Assembly (NCBI RefSeq): GCF_019061305.1
Contig: NZ_JAHQZT010000018.1
Location: 1 to 53,048 of the forward strand
Direction: 5' to 3'
Length of the DNA: 53,048 nt
Source: Marinobacterium weihaiense
Lineage (GTDB): Bacteria > Pseudomonadota > Gammaproteobacteria > Pseudomonadales > Balneatricaceae
Numbering within the stretch: position 1 is the first letter of the stretch; each line of letters starts with the position of its first letter. The notes below the pieces were generated by a model. It had not been told where the DNA came from. It saw only the letters and a program-made list of their open reading frames with translations, and did no database searches. Shown here piece after piece: positions 37,074-49,334 of this stretch. The translations under genes and the position numbers were made by a program.

Positions 37074-38564
37074 TTACTGCTCTTGTGCAAACCAGGGCGC
37101 ACGTGCTGTCATGATCAGCTCGGCTGCCTTTTCTTCGGTTAGCCCGTCGATGTCCAGCAGGTCCTCAACGGACTGCTCTGCCAGATCTTCCATGGTGACA
37201 ACACCGCGAGCCGCCAGCTGGTATGCCAGGGTGCGCTCCATGCCATCCATAGTCAGCAGGTCTTCTGCCGGCTCGGTGTCGCCCAGCTGCTCTTCACTGG
37301 CAATCGCCAGGTTGATCAGCGCATCCTTGGCACGGGCACGAAGGGCTTCAATCAGCTCTTCATCAAATTCTTCAATCTCGAGCATTTCGTCGGCCGGTAC
37401 GTAAGCCACCTCTTCCAGTGAGGTAAAGCCTTCACCTACCAATACTTCCGCCAGCTCTTCATCAACATCCAGGTGCTGGACGAACATGTCGACCACGGCA
37501 CCCACTTCGGATTGCTGCTTGTCGGCAGCTTCTGCTTCCGACATGACATTCAGATCCCAGCCGGTCAGTTCGGCCGCCAGACGCACGTTCTGACCACTGC
37601 GACCGATGGCCATCGCCAGTGCTTCCTCCGCAACGGCAACATCCATGGCATGACTCTCTTCGTCGATGACGATAGAGGCCACTTCGGCCGGCGCCATGGC
37701 ATTGATGACCAGTTGTGCGGGGTTGTCATCCCACAGGATGATATCAACCCGCTCACCCCCCAGTTCATTTGAAACCGCCTGCACACGGGATCCCCGCATG
37801 CCGACACAGGCGCCCACCGGGTCGATGCGGCCATCATTGGTTTTCACGGCGATCTTGGCGCGTGCACCGGCATCCCGCGCCGCCGCACGAATTTCGATAA
37901 CCTCTTCGGCGATCTCCGGCACCTCGATGCTGAACAGCTCAATCAACATGGCGTTGGAAGTACGGCTCAGGATCAGCTGCGGACCACGACCTTCGCTGCG
38001 CACTTCTTCCAGCACCGCACGGACGCGATCCCCCATGCGGAAGCTTTCACGCGGAATCAGGTTTTCGCGCGGCAACAGAGCCTCGGCGTTGTTGCCCAGG
38101 TCGACAATGATGTTGTCGCGGGTCACCTTCTTCACGGTGCCGGCGACCAGTTCACCCTTGCGATCTTGGTACTGTTCGACAACCTTGGCACGCTCGGCTT
38201 CACGTACCTTCTGCACGATCACCTGTTTGGCGGTCTGGGCAGCGATACGGCCGAAGGCCACGGACTCGACTTTCTCTTCGTGAATGTCGCCCGGCTGCAG
38301 GTTGGTATCGATCTCGTGTGCTTCTTCCAGGGTCAGCTCGGTACCCAGAGCCGGCACGACTTCGTTGCTGACCACCAGCCAGCGGCGCCAGGTTTCATAG
38401 TCGCCGGTTGCACGATCAATTTCGACGCGGATATCCGCCTCTTCGTCATAGCGTTTCTTTGTAGCCGTGGCCAGAGCAACTTCTATCGCTTCAAAAATGA
38501 CGCCCTTGGGCACATCCTTTTCATTAGAAACAGCTTCTGCAACCAGTAGAATCTCTTTATTCAT
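37074..38564 (-). CDS. nusA: Transcription termination/antitermination factor NusA
   Basis: RNA polymerase-associated factor for pausing, termination and antitermination. It has 496 residues. N-terminal RNAP-binding domain (about 1-125), S1 domain (about 130-200, [20 protein letters not shown]), two KH domains (about 205-345, [20 protein letters not shown]) and two C-terminal acidic helix-hairpin repeats ([18 protein letters not shown] and [18 protein letters not shown]). Having both acidic repeats is the gammaproteobacterial form. Lies between rimP (30 bases) and infB (27 bases). NusA may feed back on the terminators upstream of rimP, as proposed for the E. coli operon. Confidence 0.97.
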   Translation of the reverse strand: MNKEILLVAEAVSNEKDVPKGVIFEAIEVALATATKKRYDEEADIRVEIDRATGDYETWRRWLVVSNEVVPALGTELTLEEAHEIDTNLQPGDIHEEKVESVAFGRIAAQTAKQVIVQKVREAERAKVVEQYQDRKGELVAGTVKKVTRDNIIVDLGNNAEALLPRENLIPRESFRMGDRVRAVLEEVRSEGRGPQLILSRTSNAMLIELFSIEVPEIAEEVIEIRAAARDAGARAKIAVKTNDGRIDPVGACVGMRGSRVQAVSNELGGERVDIILWDDNPAQLVINAMAPAEVASIVIDEESHAMDVAVAEEALAMAIGRSGQNVRLAAELTGWDLNVMSEAEAADKQQSEVGAVVDMFVQHLDVDEELAEVLVGEGFTSLEEVAYVPADEMLEIEEFDEELIEALRARAKDALINLAIASEEQLGDTEPAEDLLTMDGMERTLAYQLAARGVVTMEDLAEQSVEDLLDIDGLTEEKAAELIMTARAPWFAQEQ

Positions 38565-38594
38565 ACGACTGCCTCGCCAAACCTCAAACCGGTG

Positions 38595-39050
38595 TTAAAA
38601 CTGGGGAATCACATTGGCACGGTCGATATAGTCGACCGGCAATAGATACTCTTCATCATCGACAACCAGCAGAACCTCGTCACCTTCGACGCCGTTCAGC
38701 AGGCCCTTGAATTTGCGACGCCCTTCAAAGGGAACGCGCAGGCGCAGCTGTACCATGTGGCCCGCGTACGCTTCGAAATGTTGCAGGGTGAACAACGGCC
38801 GATCCATGCCTGGGGAAGACACTTCCAACAGGTACTGCTCCTGAATGGGGTCTTCCACGTCAAGAATACCGCTGACCTGGTGGCTGACGCGGGCACAGTC
38901 ATCCACATTGACACCCTCGGGCCCATCAATATAGATACGCAGCGTACTCTGGCGACCGGCGGAGTTGAACTCCAGCCCCCACAACTCAAGCCCCAGCGCG
39001 GTTACGGCCGGTTCTATCAATTCATGCAAGGCATTAAGTTTGGCTGACAC
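38595..39050 (-). CDS. rimP: Ribosome maturation factor RimP
   Basis: Promotes 30S assembly. I choose GTG at 39050 (VSAKLNALHELIEPAV), preceded by GAGG at suitable distance, giving 151 residues as in relatives. The longer frame adds 29 residues translated from a terminator and is rejected. Seen: GLELWGLEFNSAGRQSTLRI, the DDCARVSHQVSGILDVEDPI segment, VSSPGMDRPLFT and the C-terminal SH3-like domain with DDEEYLLPVDYIDRANVIP. First gene of the rimP-nusA-infB-rbfA-truB operon. Two terminators stand just upstream, leaving only about 30 bases of leader. Confidence 0.94.
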   Translation of the reverse strand: MSAKLNALHELIEPAVTALGLELWGLEFNSAGRQSTLRIYIDGPEGVNVDDCARVSHQVSGILDVEDPIQEQYLLEVSSPGMDRPLFTLQHFEAYAGHMVQLRLRVPFEGRRKFKGLLNGVEGDEVLLVVDDEEYLLPVDYIDRANVIPQF

Positions 39051-39081
39051 TGACGAAGACCTCGTTGGATATGCCTGAAAC

Positions 39082-39107
39082 AAAAAATGGGCCCCTAGGA
39101 CCCATTT
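39082..39107 (-). terminator. Terminator II between tRNA-fMet and rimP
   Basis: On the minus strand AAATGGGTCC pairs with GGGCCCATTT (10 bp, one G-U) across TAG and is followed by TTTTTTG. It lies 31 bases before the rimP GTG, the second of two consecutive terminators. Confidence 0.75.
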
Positions 39108-39140
39108 CTGACGCGGCACTTGGTGCCTGTTGTTCACCTA

Positions 39141-39170
39141 CGAAAAAGCCCCTAAACAGGGGCTTTTTCG
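39141..39170 (-). terminator. Terminator I after the tRNA genes
   Basis: CGAAAAAGCCCCT pairs perfectly with AGGGGCTTTTTCG (13 bp) across a 4-base loop, 9 bases beyond the 3' end of the initiator tRNA. Confidence 0.85.
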
Positions 39171-39179
39171 TAATAAAAG

Positions 39180-39256
<77 letters not shown>

Positions 39257-39302
39257 TCAGAAACAGGTGCACAGTATACACAACACCTGCCGTACTTACA
39301 AA

Positions 39303-39388
39303 TGGTGCCGAAGGCCGGACTCGAACCGGCACGAGCATAGCTCACCACCCCCTCAAGATGGCGTGTCTACCAATTTCACCACTTCGGC
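39303..39388 (-). tRNA. tRNA-Leu (GAG)
   Basis: An 86-base class II tRNA with a long variable arm and encoded CCA. The acceptor stem is GCCGAAG/CTTCGGC with discriminator A. The anticodon loop TTGAGGG, closed by CCATC/GGTGG, reads GAG, decoding CUC/CUU. It begins only 7 bases after the secG stop, so it must be cut from the secG transcript, as with secG-leuU in E. coli. The initiator tRNA follows 46 bases later. Confidence 0.95.
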
Positions 39389-39395
39389 TTGAAAC

Positions 39396-39764
39396 TTATT
39401 CTGCAACCGGAATATCGGAAGCAGGCTTTTCAGCACCAGCACCCTCGAGCGCCGGCAATTCCTGCTGAGCATCGGCTGCAGATTCAATCACTTCTGCCGC
39501 CGGAATACCAGCATCATTTACACTTTCTGCTTTCTGCTTCGCGAACACCGCCAGCGCAAAGCTGGTCGCGAACACACCTGCCGCCATGATTGCGGTCAGA
39601 CGTCCCAGAAAACTTTTAGACCCCTGACTGCCAAAAACAGTCTGAGATGCGCCACCGCCAAAGGCAGCACCTGCTTCTGCGCCCTTACCCTGCTGCAGCA
39701 GCACCAAAGCAACAATTGCAGCAGCCAGCAGCACATGAACGATCAGAACAATACTTTCCATCAT
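39396..39764 (-). CDS. secG: Preprotein translocase subunit SecG
   Basis: Small auxiliary subunit of the SecYEG channel. It has 122 residues. First membrane helix about 2-22 (VLLAAAIVALVLLQQGKG), the conserved cytoplasmic loop GAAFGGGASQTVFGSQGS, second helix about 53-72 (FLGRLTAIMAAGVFATSFAL) and an acidic Ala/Glu-rich tail. It starts 9 bases after tpiA, and tRNA-Leu begins 7 bases after its stop, so mRNA and tRNA share one transcript. Confidence 0.95.
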   Translation of the reverse strand: MMESIVLIVHVLLAAAIVALVLLQQGKGAEAGAAFGGGASQTVFGSQGSKSFLGRLTAIMAAGVFATSFALAVFAKQKAESVNDAGIPAAEVIESAADAQQELPALEGAGAEKPASDIPVAE

Positions 39765-39773
39765 CGATACCGT

Positions 39774-40541
39774 TTAGCCGGCGACTGCCGCTGCACGGCA
39801 GATCGCGATAAAATCTTCAGCCTTCAATGATGCACCACCAATAAGGCCACCATCGATATCTGGCTGCGCAAACAGCGCCTCAGCATTGGCTGCATTGACA
39901 CTGCCACCGTACAGGAGACGAACATTTGCGGCAACAGCAGCAGACTTGGCTTCAAGTGCCTTGCGCAGCAGATGATGGATTTCCTGCGCCTGCTCCGGCG
40001 ATGCTGTCAGGCCAGTACCGATCGCCCAGACGGGCTCATAAGCTATCACCACCTTGGACAACTCGCTCGCATCAACACCCGCAAGCCCTTGATCAAGCTG
40101 CTCGCGCACCACATCCGCAGCCTTGCCGGCTTCACGCTGCTCAAGGGTCTCACCAACACAGACAACAGGCATCAAACCTGCCGCTAGCGCAGCCTTGACC
40201 TTTGCAGCTACCGCCACATTTGTTTCGGCAAACAATGCACGACGCTCGGAATGCCCAAGAATAACCAGCCCACAGCCGATATCCTTCAGCATTACAGCAG
40301 AAACTTCCCCCGTAAATGCGCCGCTATCGTGCTCACTCATGTTCTGAGCGCCGACAACAATATCAACACCACTCAGCTGCTCAATAACGGACTGAGCATA
40401 AACTGCGGGCGGACATACGCCAACATCGATACGCCCCAACAACTCATTTGCGACACCTGTTTTGATCTGTTCAACAAGGGACTTGTTCAGTACCTGCTGA
40501 CCGTTCATCTTCCAGTTGCCGATAACCAGTGCTTTACGCAT
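39774..40541 (-). CDS. tpiA: Triose-phosphate isomerase
   Basis: Interconverts dihydroxyacetone phosphate and glyceraldehyde 3-phosphate. ATG at 40541 (MRKALVIGNWKMNG), preceded by AAGGGG, gives 255 residues. Active-site residues: Lys in NWKMNG, His in ILGHSERR (near 97) and Glu in IAYEPVWAIGTG (near 169); the phosphate loop is LLYGGSVNAAN. An in-frame start 9 codons upstream lies before the ribosome site. It sits between glmM and secG, the order found in Pseudomonas; E. coli lacks tpiA here. Confidence 0.97.
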   Translation of the reverse strand: MRKALVIGNWKMNGQQVLNKSLVEQIKTGVANELLGRIDVGVCPPAVYAQSVIEQLSGVDIVVGAQNMSEHDSGAFTGEVSAVMLKDIGCGLVILGHSERRALFAETNVAVAAKVKAALAAGLMPVVCVGETLEQREAGKAADVVREQLDQGLAGVDASELSKVVIAYEPVWAIGTGLTASPEQAQEIHHLLRKALEAKSAAVAANVRLLYGGSVNAANAEALFAQPDIDGGLIGGASLKAEDFIAICRAAAVAG

Positions 40542-40586
40542 CGATATCCCCTTACGAAAGAGGCGCATATAGTAGCCGAGCCAATA

Positions 40587-41936
40587 TCAGCTGGCAAGAG
40601 CACTCAGGGATTTTTCTACTGTCTGCGCCAGCTCGCCGCACAGGCGCTGAACCTCTGCGCTGTCTTCGCCTTCCACCATGACACGCACCACCGGCTCGGT
40701 CCCCGAGGGCCGCAGTAAAACACGCCCACGCTCACCCAGCTCTGCCTCGACGGCATGTACCGCTGCAGCCACTTCGCTGGACGCCATCGGATCCATCTTG
40801 CAGGGCATGGCCACATTGATCATGGTCTGCGGCATCTTGTGCATGCCGGTTTTCAATTCATGCAGCGTAAGCTCCGACTCGACAACGGCCTTGAGTACCT
40901 GCAGAGCCGCCACCAGTCCGTCCCCGGTGGTGGTCAGATGACCACAGACAATATGTCCCGAGCTTTCACCACCCAGCATCCAGCCGTGCTGCTGCATCTG
41001 CTCAATGACATAGCGATCCCCGACCTTGGCCCGTACAAAGGGAATATCTCGTTGCTTGAGCGCCTGCTCCAGACCGAAATTGGACATCAGTGTACCGACG
41101 ACGCCCCCCTGAAAGGCGCCGGTCTGCTGCATGGCTGTCGCAATGATGAACAGAACTTCATCACCATCAACAACCTCCCCCTGGTGGTCCACCATCATCA
41201 GACGGTCGCCATCGCCATCCAGCGCTACTCCCAGATCAGCCGCTTCAGCCAGCACGACCGTTTGTAGACGCGCGGGGTCCGTTGCACCACAAGCATCGTT
41301 GATGTTGACACCGTCCGGAGATGACGCAATCTCGATAACCTCGGCCCCTAGCTCCCTCAATACCTTGGGAGCCACGTGGTAGGTAGCGCCATTGGCACAA
41401 TCCAGCACGATGCGCATCCCCTTGAGGCTGAAGCGATTGTGCAACGTGCCCTTGCAAAACTCGATATAGCGACCGGCCGCATCTTCAACTCGACGCGCCT
41501 TGCCAAGCCGGGCTGAAGGCACCGTGGTCATTGCCAGATCCATCTGCGCTTCGATGGATTGCTCCACCTCGTCCGGCAGTTTGGTGCCATCGGCAGAGAA
41601 AAACTTGATACCGTTGTCCGAATAAACGTTGTGCGACGCACTGATCACGATGCCAGCATTGGCACGAAAGGTACGCGTGAGGTACGCCACAGCCGGTGTC
41701 GGCATAGGGCCGGTCAAGAGGACGTCGACACCGGCGGCCGATAAACCCGACTCCAGTGCCGACTCAAACATGTAGCCCGAAATGCGGGTATCCTTGCCGA
41801 TCAGAATCTTGCTATAACCTTCACGGGCAAAAACACAACCCGCAGCCCAACCCAGCTTGAGCACAAAATCCGGCGTGATCGGAAACTGCCCGACTTCACC
41901 ACGAATACCATCGGTACCAAAGTATTTACGGCTCAC
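40587..41936 (-). CDS. glmM: Phosphoglucosamine mutase
   Basis: Converts glucosamine-6-P to glucosamine-1-P for UDP-GlcNAc and cell-wall synthesis. It has 449 residues. N-terminus [13 protein letters not shown]; the phospho-serine loop is [17 protein letters not shown] (Ser near 104); the metal-binding loop is [11 protein letters not shown] (near 243); the sugar-binding [11 protein letters not shown] and C-terminal phosphate site [17 protein letters not shown] follow. It starts 3 bases after folP. The anmK-encoded recycling enzyme elsewhere in the window feeds the same amino-sugar pool. Confidence 0.97.
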   Translation of the reverse strand: MSRKYFGTDGIRGEVGQFPITPDFVLKLGWAAGCVFAREGYSKILIGKDTRISGYMFESALESGLSAAGVDVLLTGPMPTPAVAYLTRTFRANAGIVISASHNVYSDNGIKFFSADGTKLPDEVEQSIEAQMDLAMTTVPSARLGKARRVEDAAGRYIEFCKGTLHNRFSLKGMRIVLDCANGATYHVAPKVLRELGAEVIEIASSPDGVNINDACGATDPARLQTVVLAEAADLGVALDGDGDRLMMVDHQGEVVDGDEVLFIIATAMQQTGAFQGGVVGTLMSNFGLEQALKQRDIPFVRAKVGDRYVIEQMQQHGWMLGGESSGHIVCGHLTTTGDGLVAALQVLKAVVESELTLHELKTGMHKMPQTMINVAMPCKMDPMASSEVAAAVHAVEAELGERGRVLLRPSGTEPVVRVMVEGEDSAEVQRLCGELAQTVEKSLSALAS

Positions 41937-41939
41937 GCC

Positions 41940-42824
41940 TTACGCTCCTGTTGCTTCGTTAATAACAGCTTCGGTCATGCGCACCACATCCACGGTTGCC
42001 GCAACATCATGTGCCCGGATGACCTTGGCACCTCTCTCGACCGCCAGCGCCACTGTGGCCAAACTGCCGTACAAACGCTCATCGACCGGACGGTTCAGGG
42101 TCATGCCGATCATGGATTTGCGCGACGTGCCGACCAGCAGAGGGGCGCCCACCGTCTGTAACTGCTGCAGACGATTCAGCAGCTGCAGATTATGTTCCAG
42201 TGTCTTGCCAAAACCAAACCCGGGATCCAGCAACAGGCGATTATCCGCAATGCCAGCATCGCGACAGCGTTGCAGCTGGAACTGCAAGAAGTGCTCCACT
42301 TCTTCGGTCACCTCCTGATACTGAGGGCGCAGCTGCATGGTCGCCGGGCTGCTGCCCTGCATATGCATCACGCACAGCGCCAAGTCCGTGGCAACGGCCA
42401 CTTCAAAGGCACCCGGACGCGAAAAGGAACGCACATCATTCAATAACCCCGCACCGGCATCGGCACAGGCCTGCATGACCTCGGGGGCACTGGTATCAAT
42501 CGACAGCACGACATCCAGCTCACGGCTGAGCCGCTCGACCACCGGCACCACTCGTGCCAGTTCCTCTTCAACCGGGACAGGGGTGGCGCCAGGCCGCGTT
42601 GATTCACCGCCGATATCAATCAGCGTAGCCCCTTCATGCACCATCTGCTCAGCCTTGCGCAGCGCCATTTCCACCGACAGCCGGCGATCCTGGTACACGC
42701 TACCGCCATCTGAAAAGGAATCCGGCGTCACGTTCAAGATCCCCATCACCTGCACCTGCGAAAGGTCAAGCGCACGTCCGGCGCACTGCAGTATTGCCAT
42801 CACATTATCCCCGCTGTTCCGCAT
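41940..42824 (-). CDS. folP: Dihydropteroate synthase
   Basis: Joins p-aminobenzoate with the pyrophosphorylated pterin made by FolK; target of sulfonamides. It has 294 residues from ATG 42824 (AGAGGG upstream) or 286 from ATG 42800 (GGGGAT upstream); both are possible. Signatures: GILNVTPDSFSDGG (near 33), DIGGESTRPGATPV (near 71) and the final strand IRAHDVAATVDVVRMTEA. The ftsH-folP-glmM order is the general gammaproteobacterial one. An ftsH terminator stands immediately upstream, so folP-glmM transcription needs read-through or its own promoter. Confidence 0.96.
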   Translation of the reverse strand: MRNSGDNVMAILQCAGRALDLSQVQVMGILNVTPDSFSDGGSVYQDRRLSVEMALRKAEQMVHEGATLIDIGGESTRPGATPVPVEEELARVVPVVERLSRELDVVLSIDTSAPEVMQACADAGAGLLNDVRSFSRPGAFEVAVATDLALCVMHMQGSSPATMQLRPQYQEVTEEVEHFLQFQLQRCRDAGIADNRLLLDPGFGFGKTLEHNLQLLNRLQQLQTVGAPLLVGTSRKSMIGMTLNRPVDERLYGSLATVALAVERGAKVIRAHDVAATVDVVRMTEAVINEATGA

Positions 42825-42844
42825 AAACCCTCTACGCCGGACAC

Positions 42845-42869
42845 AAAAAAGCCGGCCCCAAGGCCGGCT
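42845..42869 (-). terminator. Intrinsic terminator between ftsH and folP
   Basis: AGCCGGCC pairs perfectly with GGCCGGCT (8 bp, 4-base loop) and is followed on the minus strand by six Ts; 21 bases beyond the ftsH stop. Confidence 0.85.
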
Positions 42870-42890
42870 ATGATAGCAGATCAGATTGAC

Positions 42891-44906
42891 TCAGCGGCCA
42901 TCAGGACGTTGCCAGGGATTGGAGTCGTCATCATCACGGCGCCCCTCTTCCCTATCGGCCTTGTCCTCATCGTCACCAGCAACCGGCACATCGGGGTCGG
43001 CCGGCGGAGTTTGATCTGCCTGCTGTTTCCGCTCATGCATTTCGCGCTCGGCCTGATCAGCACGGTCCTGGGCTTCAACCCAACCATCCGGCGGCGTCAC
43101 GTCGGAACGCGCCATCAGCTGATCCAGCTGTTCAGAGCCGATGGTCTCGTACTTCATCAACGCTTCCGCCATGGCATCGAGGATATCGCGATTCTCGTGC
43201 AGAATCTGCGAAGCTTTCTGATAGCACTCGTCGATGATGCGCTTGACCTCGGCATCAATGCGCTTTTGTGTCTCTTCAGACATGGGCTTGGCACCCTGGC
43301 CCATGCCACGACCGAAGGGATCATCATCCTCATCGCCATACAGCAGCGGCCCCAGATCTTCACTCAGGCCCCACTTGGTCACCATGTTGCGTGCCAGAGA
43401 GGTCGCCTTCTGGATGTCATTGGAGGCCCCCGTGGTGACACCCTCCTTGCCCAGGGTCATTTCTTCCGCCAAGCGGCCACCGTACAGCGAGCAGATCTGG
43501 GAGATGATCCACTGGCGGCTGTGGCTGTAACGATCCTCTTCCGGCAGGAACATGGTCACGCCCAGGGCGCGGCCGCGCGGAATGATGGAGACTTTGTACA
43601 CCGGGTCATGCTCGGGCATGACCCGACCAATGATCGCATGACCGGCTTCGTGGTAGGCCGTATTCAGGCGCTCCTTATAGGACATCACCATGGATTTGCG
43701 TTCGGCGCCCATCATGATCTTGTCCTTGGCTTGCTCGAACTGCTCCATGCTGACAGTACGACGGTTGTTGCGCGCCGCAAACAGCGCCGCCTCGTTGACC
43801 AGGTTGGCCAGATCCGCACCAGAGAAACCCGGGGTACCGCGCGCAATCAGCTCCGGCTTGACGTCATCGCCCAGCGGTACCTTGCGCATGTGCACCTTGA
43901 GAATCTGTTCACGGCCACGGATATCCGGCAGGCCAACATGGACCTGACGGTCGAAGCGACCAGGACGCAACAGCGCCGGGTCCAGCACATCCGGACGGTT
44001 AGTGGCCGCAATCACGATAATGCCTTCGGTACCTTCAAAGCCATCCATCTCGACCAGCAACTGGTTCAGCGTCTGCTCACGCTCATCGTTACCGCCGCCC
44101 ATGCCGACACCACGATGACGACCGACCGCATCGATTTCGTCGATAAAAATGATGCAGGGCGCATGCTTCTTGGCCTGATCGAACATGTCACGAACACGGG
44201 AGGCGCCCACACCGACAAACATTTCGACAAAATCAGAGCCGGAAATACTGAAGAAGGGCACGCGCGCTTCGCCCGCAATCGCCTTCGCCAGCAGAGTTTT
44301 ACCAGTACCCGGCGAGCCAGCCATCAGCACGCCACGGGGGATATGTCCGCCCAAACGCTGGAACTTGCCGGGATCACGCAGGTAATCCACCAGCTCCTTC
44401 ACTTCTTCCTTGGCCTCTTCCACGCCGGCAACATCATCAAACGTGGTTTTGACCTGGTCTTCGCTCATCATCCGCGCCTTGGATTTGCCGAATGACATGG
44501 GGCCGCCCTTGCCGCCACCGCCGCCCTGCATCTGACGCATGAAGAACATGAACACGGCAATAATGACCAGAATCGGGAATGAAGCCACCAGCAGCTGGGT
44601 CCAGATGCTCTGGCGCTCCGGCTGCTTGCCCTCGATCACCACGTTGTGCTGCAACAAGTCGTCAATCAGCTTGGGATCCTGAACGGCCGGACGCACCGTC
44701 TCGAAGCGATCGCCATTGCTGCGCTGACCAATAATGGTATAACCGTCGATGGTAACCTTCTCCACCCGGTCTGCCTGCACCTCGGCCACAAAATCGGAGT
44801 AGCTCAACTTGCCACTCTCGGTTTCGGCACTGAAATTGTTGAAGACGGTCAGCAGCACCGCTGCTATCACCAGCCACAACACCAGATTTTTTGCCATATC
44901 GTTCAA
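42891..44906 (-). CDS. ftsH: ATP-dependent zinc metalloprotease FtsH
   Basis: Hexameric inner-membrane AAA protease for quality control and regulated proteolysis. It has 671 residues. TM1 (about 5-24), a periplasmic domain, TM2 (about 105-127), AAA domain with [18 protein letters not shown], Walker [10 protein letters not shown] and SRH, then the zinc site HEAGH (near 423) and downstream acidic ligand. A TTG start at 44906 lies 7 bases after GAGGG, better spaced than ATG 44897, so MNDMAKN is preferred. In most relatives rlmE lies immediately upstream; here there is only a 321-base gap. Confidence 0.97.
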   Translation of the reverse strand: MNDMAKNLVLWLVIAAVLLTVFNNFSAETESGKLSYSDFVAEVQADRVEKVTIDGYTIIGQRSNGDRFETVRPAVQDPKLIDDLLQHNVVIEGKQPERQSIWTQLLVASFPILVIIAVFMFFMRQMQGGGGGKGGPMSFGKSKARMMSEDQVKTTFDDVAGVEEAKEEVKELVDYLRDPGKFQRLGGHIPRGVLMAGSPGTGKTLLAKAIAGEARVPFFSISGSDFVEMFVGVGASRVRDMFDQAKKHAPCIIFIDEIDAVGRHRGVGMGGGNDEREQTLNQLLVEMDGFEGTEGIIVIAATNRPDVLDPALLRPGRFDRQVHVGLPDIRGREQILKVHMRKVPLGDDVKPELIARGTPGFSGADLANLVNEAALFAARNNRRTVSMEQFEQAKDKIMMGAERKSMVMSYKERLNTAYHEAGHAIIGRVMPEHDPVYKVSIIPRGRALGVTMFLPEEDRYSHSRQWIISQICSLYGGRLAEEMTLGKEGVTTGASNDIQKATSLARNMVTKWGLSEDLGPLLYGDEDDDPFGRGMGQGAKPMSEETQKRIDAEVKRIIDECYQKASQILHENRDILDAMAEALMKYETIGSEQLDQLMARSDVTPPDGWVEAQDRADQAEREMHERKQQADQTPPADPDVPVAGDDEDKADREEGRRDDDDSNPWQRPDGR

Positions 44907-45227
44907 TGGACCACCCTCTGTTCACTCAATTCTGTCGGCCGCTTTTGATTGCCACTGTTACTGAATCAGCACCGCTTCGCAACCTGTTTTATCGTTGTTA
45001 CGCACCCGAATGCACATCCGAGCAGGCACATTCACCTCAAGGCCACATGCCATGTTTGGATCCGTTGGCAGCTGAAATGTTCCAACCGGCATGGCTTTGT
45101 CGCCGTCTGTGAGCAAAAAACCTCGACCATGGAGCTGCCTGCTACTCACGCCTGCCGGAGTCAGGTAAAATAGCTGTTTATTTGATCAACGGGGCTATCC
45201 CCCCATCAAGAGGCACCATATTCTAGT
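44907..45227. other. Divergent intergenic region where rlmE would be expected
   Basis: This 321-base stretch separates ftsH (minus) from yhbY (plus). No recognisable gene is present; RlmE (about 207 residues) could not fit. A minus-strand frame (44958-45185) is open for about 75 codons and reads somewhat protein-like near its end (NVPARMCIRVRNND) but has no good ATG with a ribosome site and no recognised family. Promoters for both flanking genes must lie here. Base composition is lower in GC than the flanking genes. Confidence 0.5.
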
Positions 45228-45530
45228 ATGAGCTTGACGCCTGAGCAAAAGAAGCACTTCCGCACCCTGGGCCATAACCTGAACCCGATTGTCATGGTTG
45301 CGGGCAACGGCCTGACCGAAAACATCCAGCTGGAAGTGGATCGCGCCCTCGAAGATCACGAACTGATCAAGGTAAAGTTCTCGGTTGGTGATCGCAGCGT
45401 AAAGAAGCAGATGATTCGCGAACTCTGCGCCATCGTTGAAGCCCAGCTGGTACAGGAAATCGGCAATATCGCCTTGCTGTACCGCGCTGCGCGCGAGCCC
45501 AATCCCAAACTGTCCAACCTGATGCGTTGA
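45228..45530 (+). CDS. yhbY: YhbY-type CRM-domain ribosome assembly protein
   Basis: A 100-residue RNA-binding protein of the CRS1/YhbY family, associated with pre-50S particles. The fold is recognised from LTPEQKKHFRTLGHNLNPIV, the GNGLTENIQLEVDRAL segment (GxxG-like loop) and HELIKVKFS. Transcribed alone, divergent from ftsH and convergent with greA, with a shared terminator after it. Cellular role in ribosome assembly is known of the family, not shown here. Confidence 0.92.
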   Translation: MSLTPEQKKHFRTLGHNLNPIVMVAGNGLTENIQLEVDRALEDHELIKVKFSVGDRSVKKQMIRELCAIVEAQLVQEIGNIALLYRAAREPNPKLSNLMR

Positions 45531-45539
45531 TCAGGGCAT

Positions 45540-45574
45540 AAAAAAACCGCCGATGATCTCGGCGGTTTTTTTTG
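45540..45574. terminator. Bidirectional terminator between yhbY and greA
   Basis: An ACCGCCG/CGGCGGT stem with a 7-base loop is flanked by A-runs on the left and eight Ts on the right, so it can stop both convergent transcripts. Confidence 0.88.
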
Positions 45575-45586
45575 CCTGCGGGTCGC

Positions 45587-46059
45587 TCAGAGATGAGCGA
45601 CCTCGGCGATTTCATACTCGGTCATGCCGGAAGGTGTCTGCACGGCGGCAATGTCACCTTCTTCCTTGCCGACCAGAGCACGCGCGATCGGGGAGTTGAC
45701 GGAGATCTTGCCGGCCTTGATGTCGGCCTCGTCATCACCCACGATCTGGTAACGCACTTCTTCATCGGTTTCGATATTGATCAGCTCAACCGTGGTGCCG
45801 AAAATCACCTTGCCCGTATGCGGAATTTCGGTGACATCGATCACCTGGGCCTGAGACAGCTTGTACTCCAGCTCACGGATGCGCCCTTCAATGAAACCCT
45901 GCTGCTCGCGGGCCGCGTGATACTCGGCATTTTCCTTGAGGTCGCCATGTTCACGCGCTTCAGCGATGGAAGCGATCACGGCGGGGCGCTGGACCGACTT
46001 GAGGTCGGCCAGCTCCTCGCGCAACAGCTTTTCGCCCGCGACGGTCATCGGGACTCGCT

Positions 46060-46063
<4 letters not shown>
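45587..46063 (-). CDS. greA: Transcription elongation factor GreA
   Basis: Rescues backtracked RNA polymerase by stimulating transcript cleavage. It has 158 residues. The N-terminal coiled coil (about 1-75, [20 protein letters not shown] through the acidic-tip segment [11 protein letters not shown]) is followed by the globular domain ([28 protein letters not shown]). Its start overlaps the carB stop by 4 bases, placing it as the last gene of carA-carB-greA, an arrangement known in Pseudomonas aeruginosa. Confidence 0.96.
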
Positions 46064-49284
<3,221 letters not shown>

Positions 49285-49334
49285 CTGTCTTAACCGGTCG
49301 TCTCTGTTACTGTCACTGACTTGTCAGGAGGCTA

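Noticed and set aside
42870..44495. A 541-codon plus-strand open frame
   Set aside because: Shadow of ftsH on the opposite strand; no independent start signal or domain.
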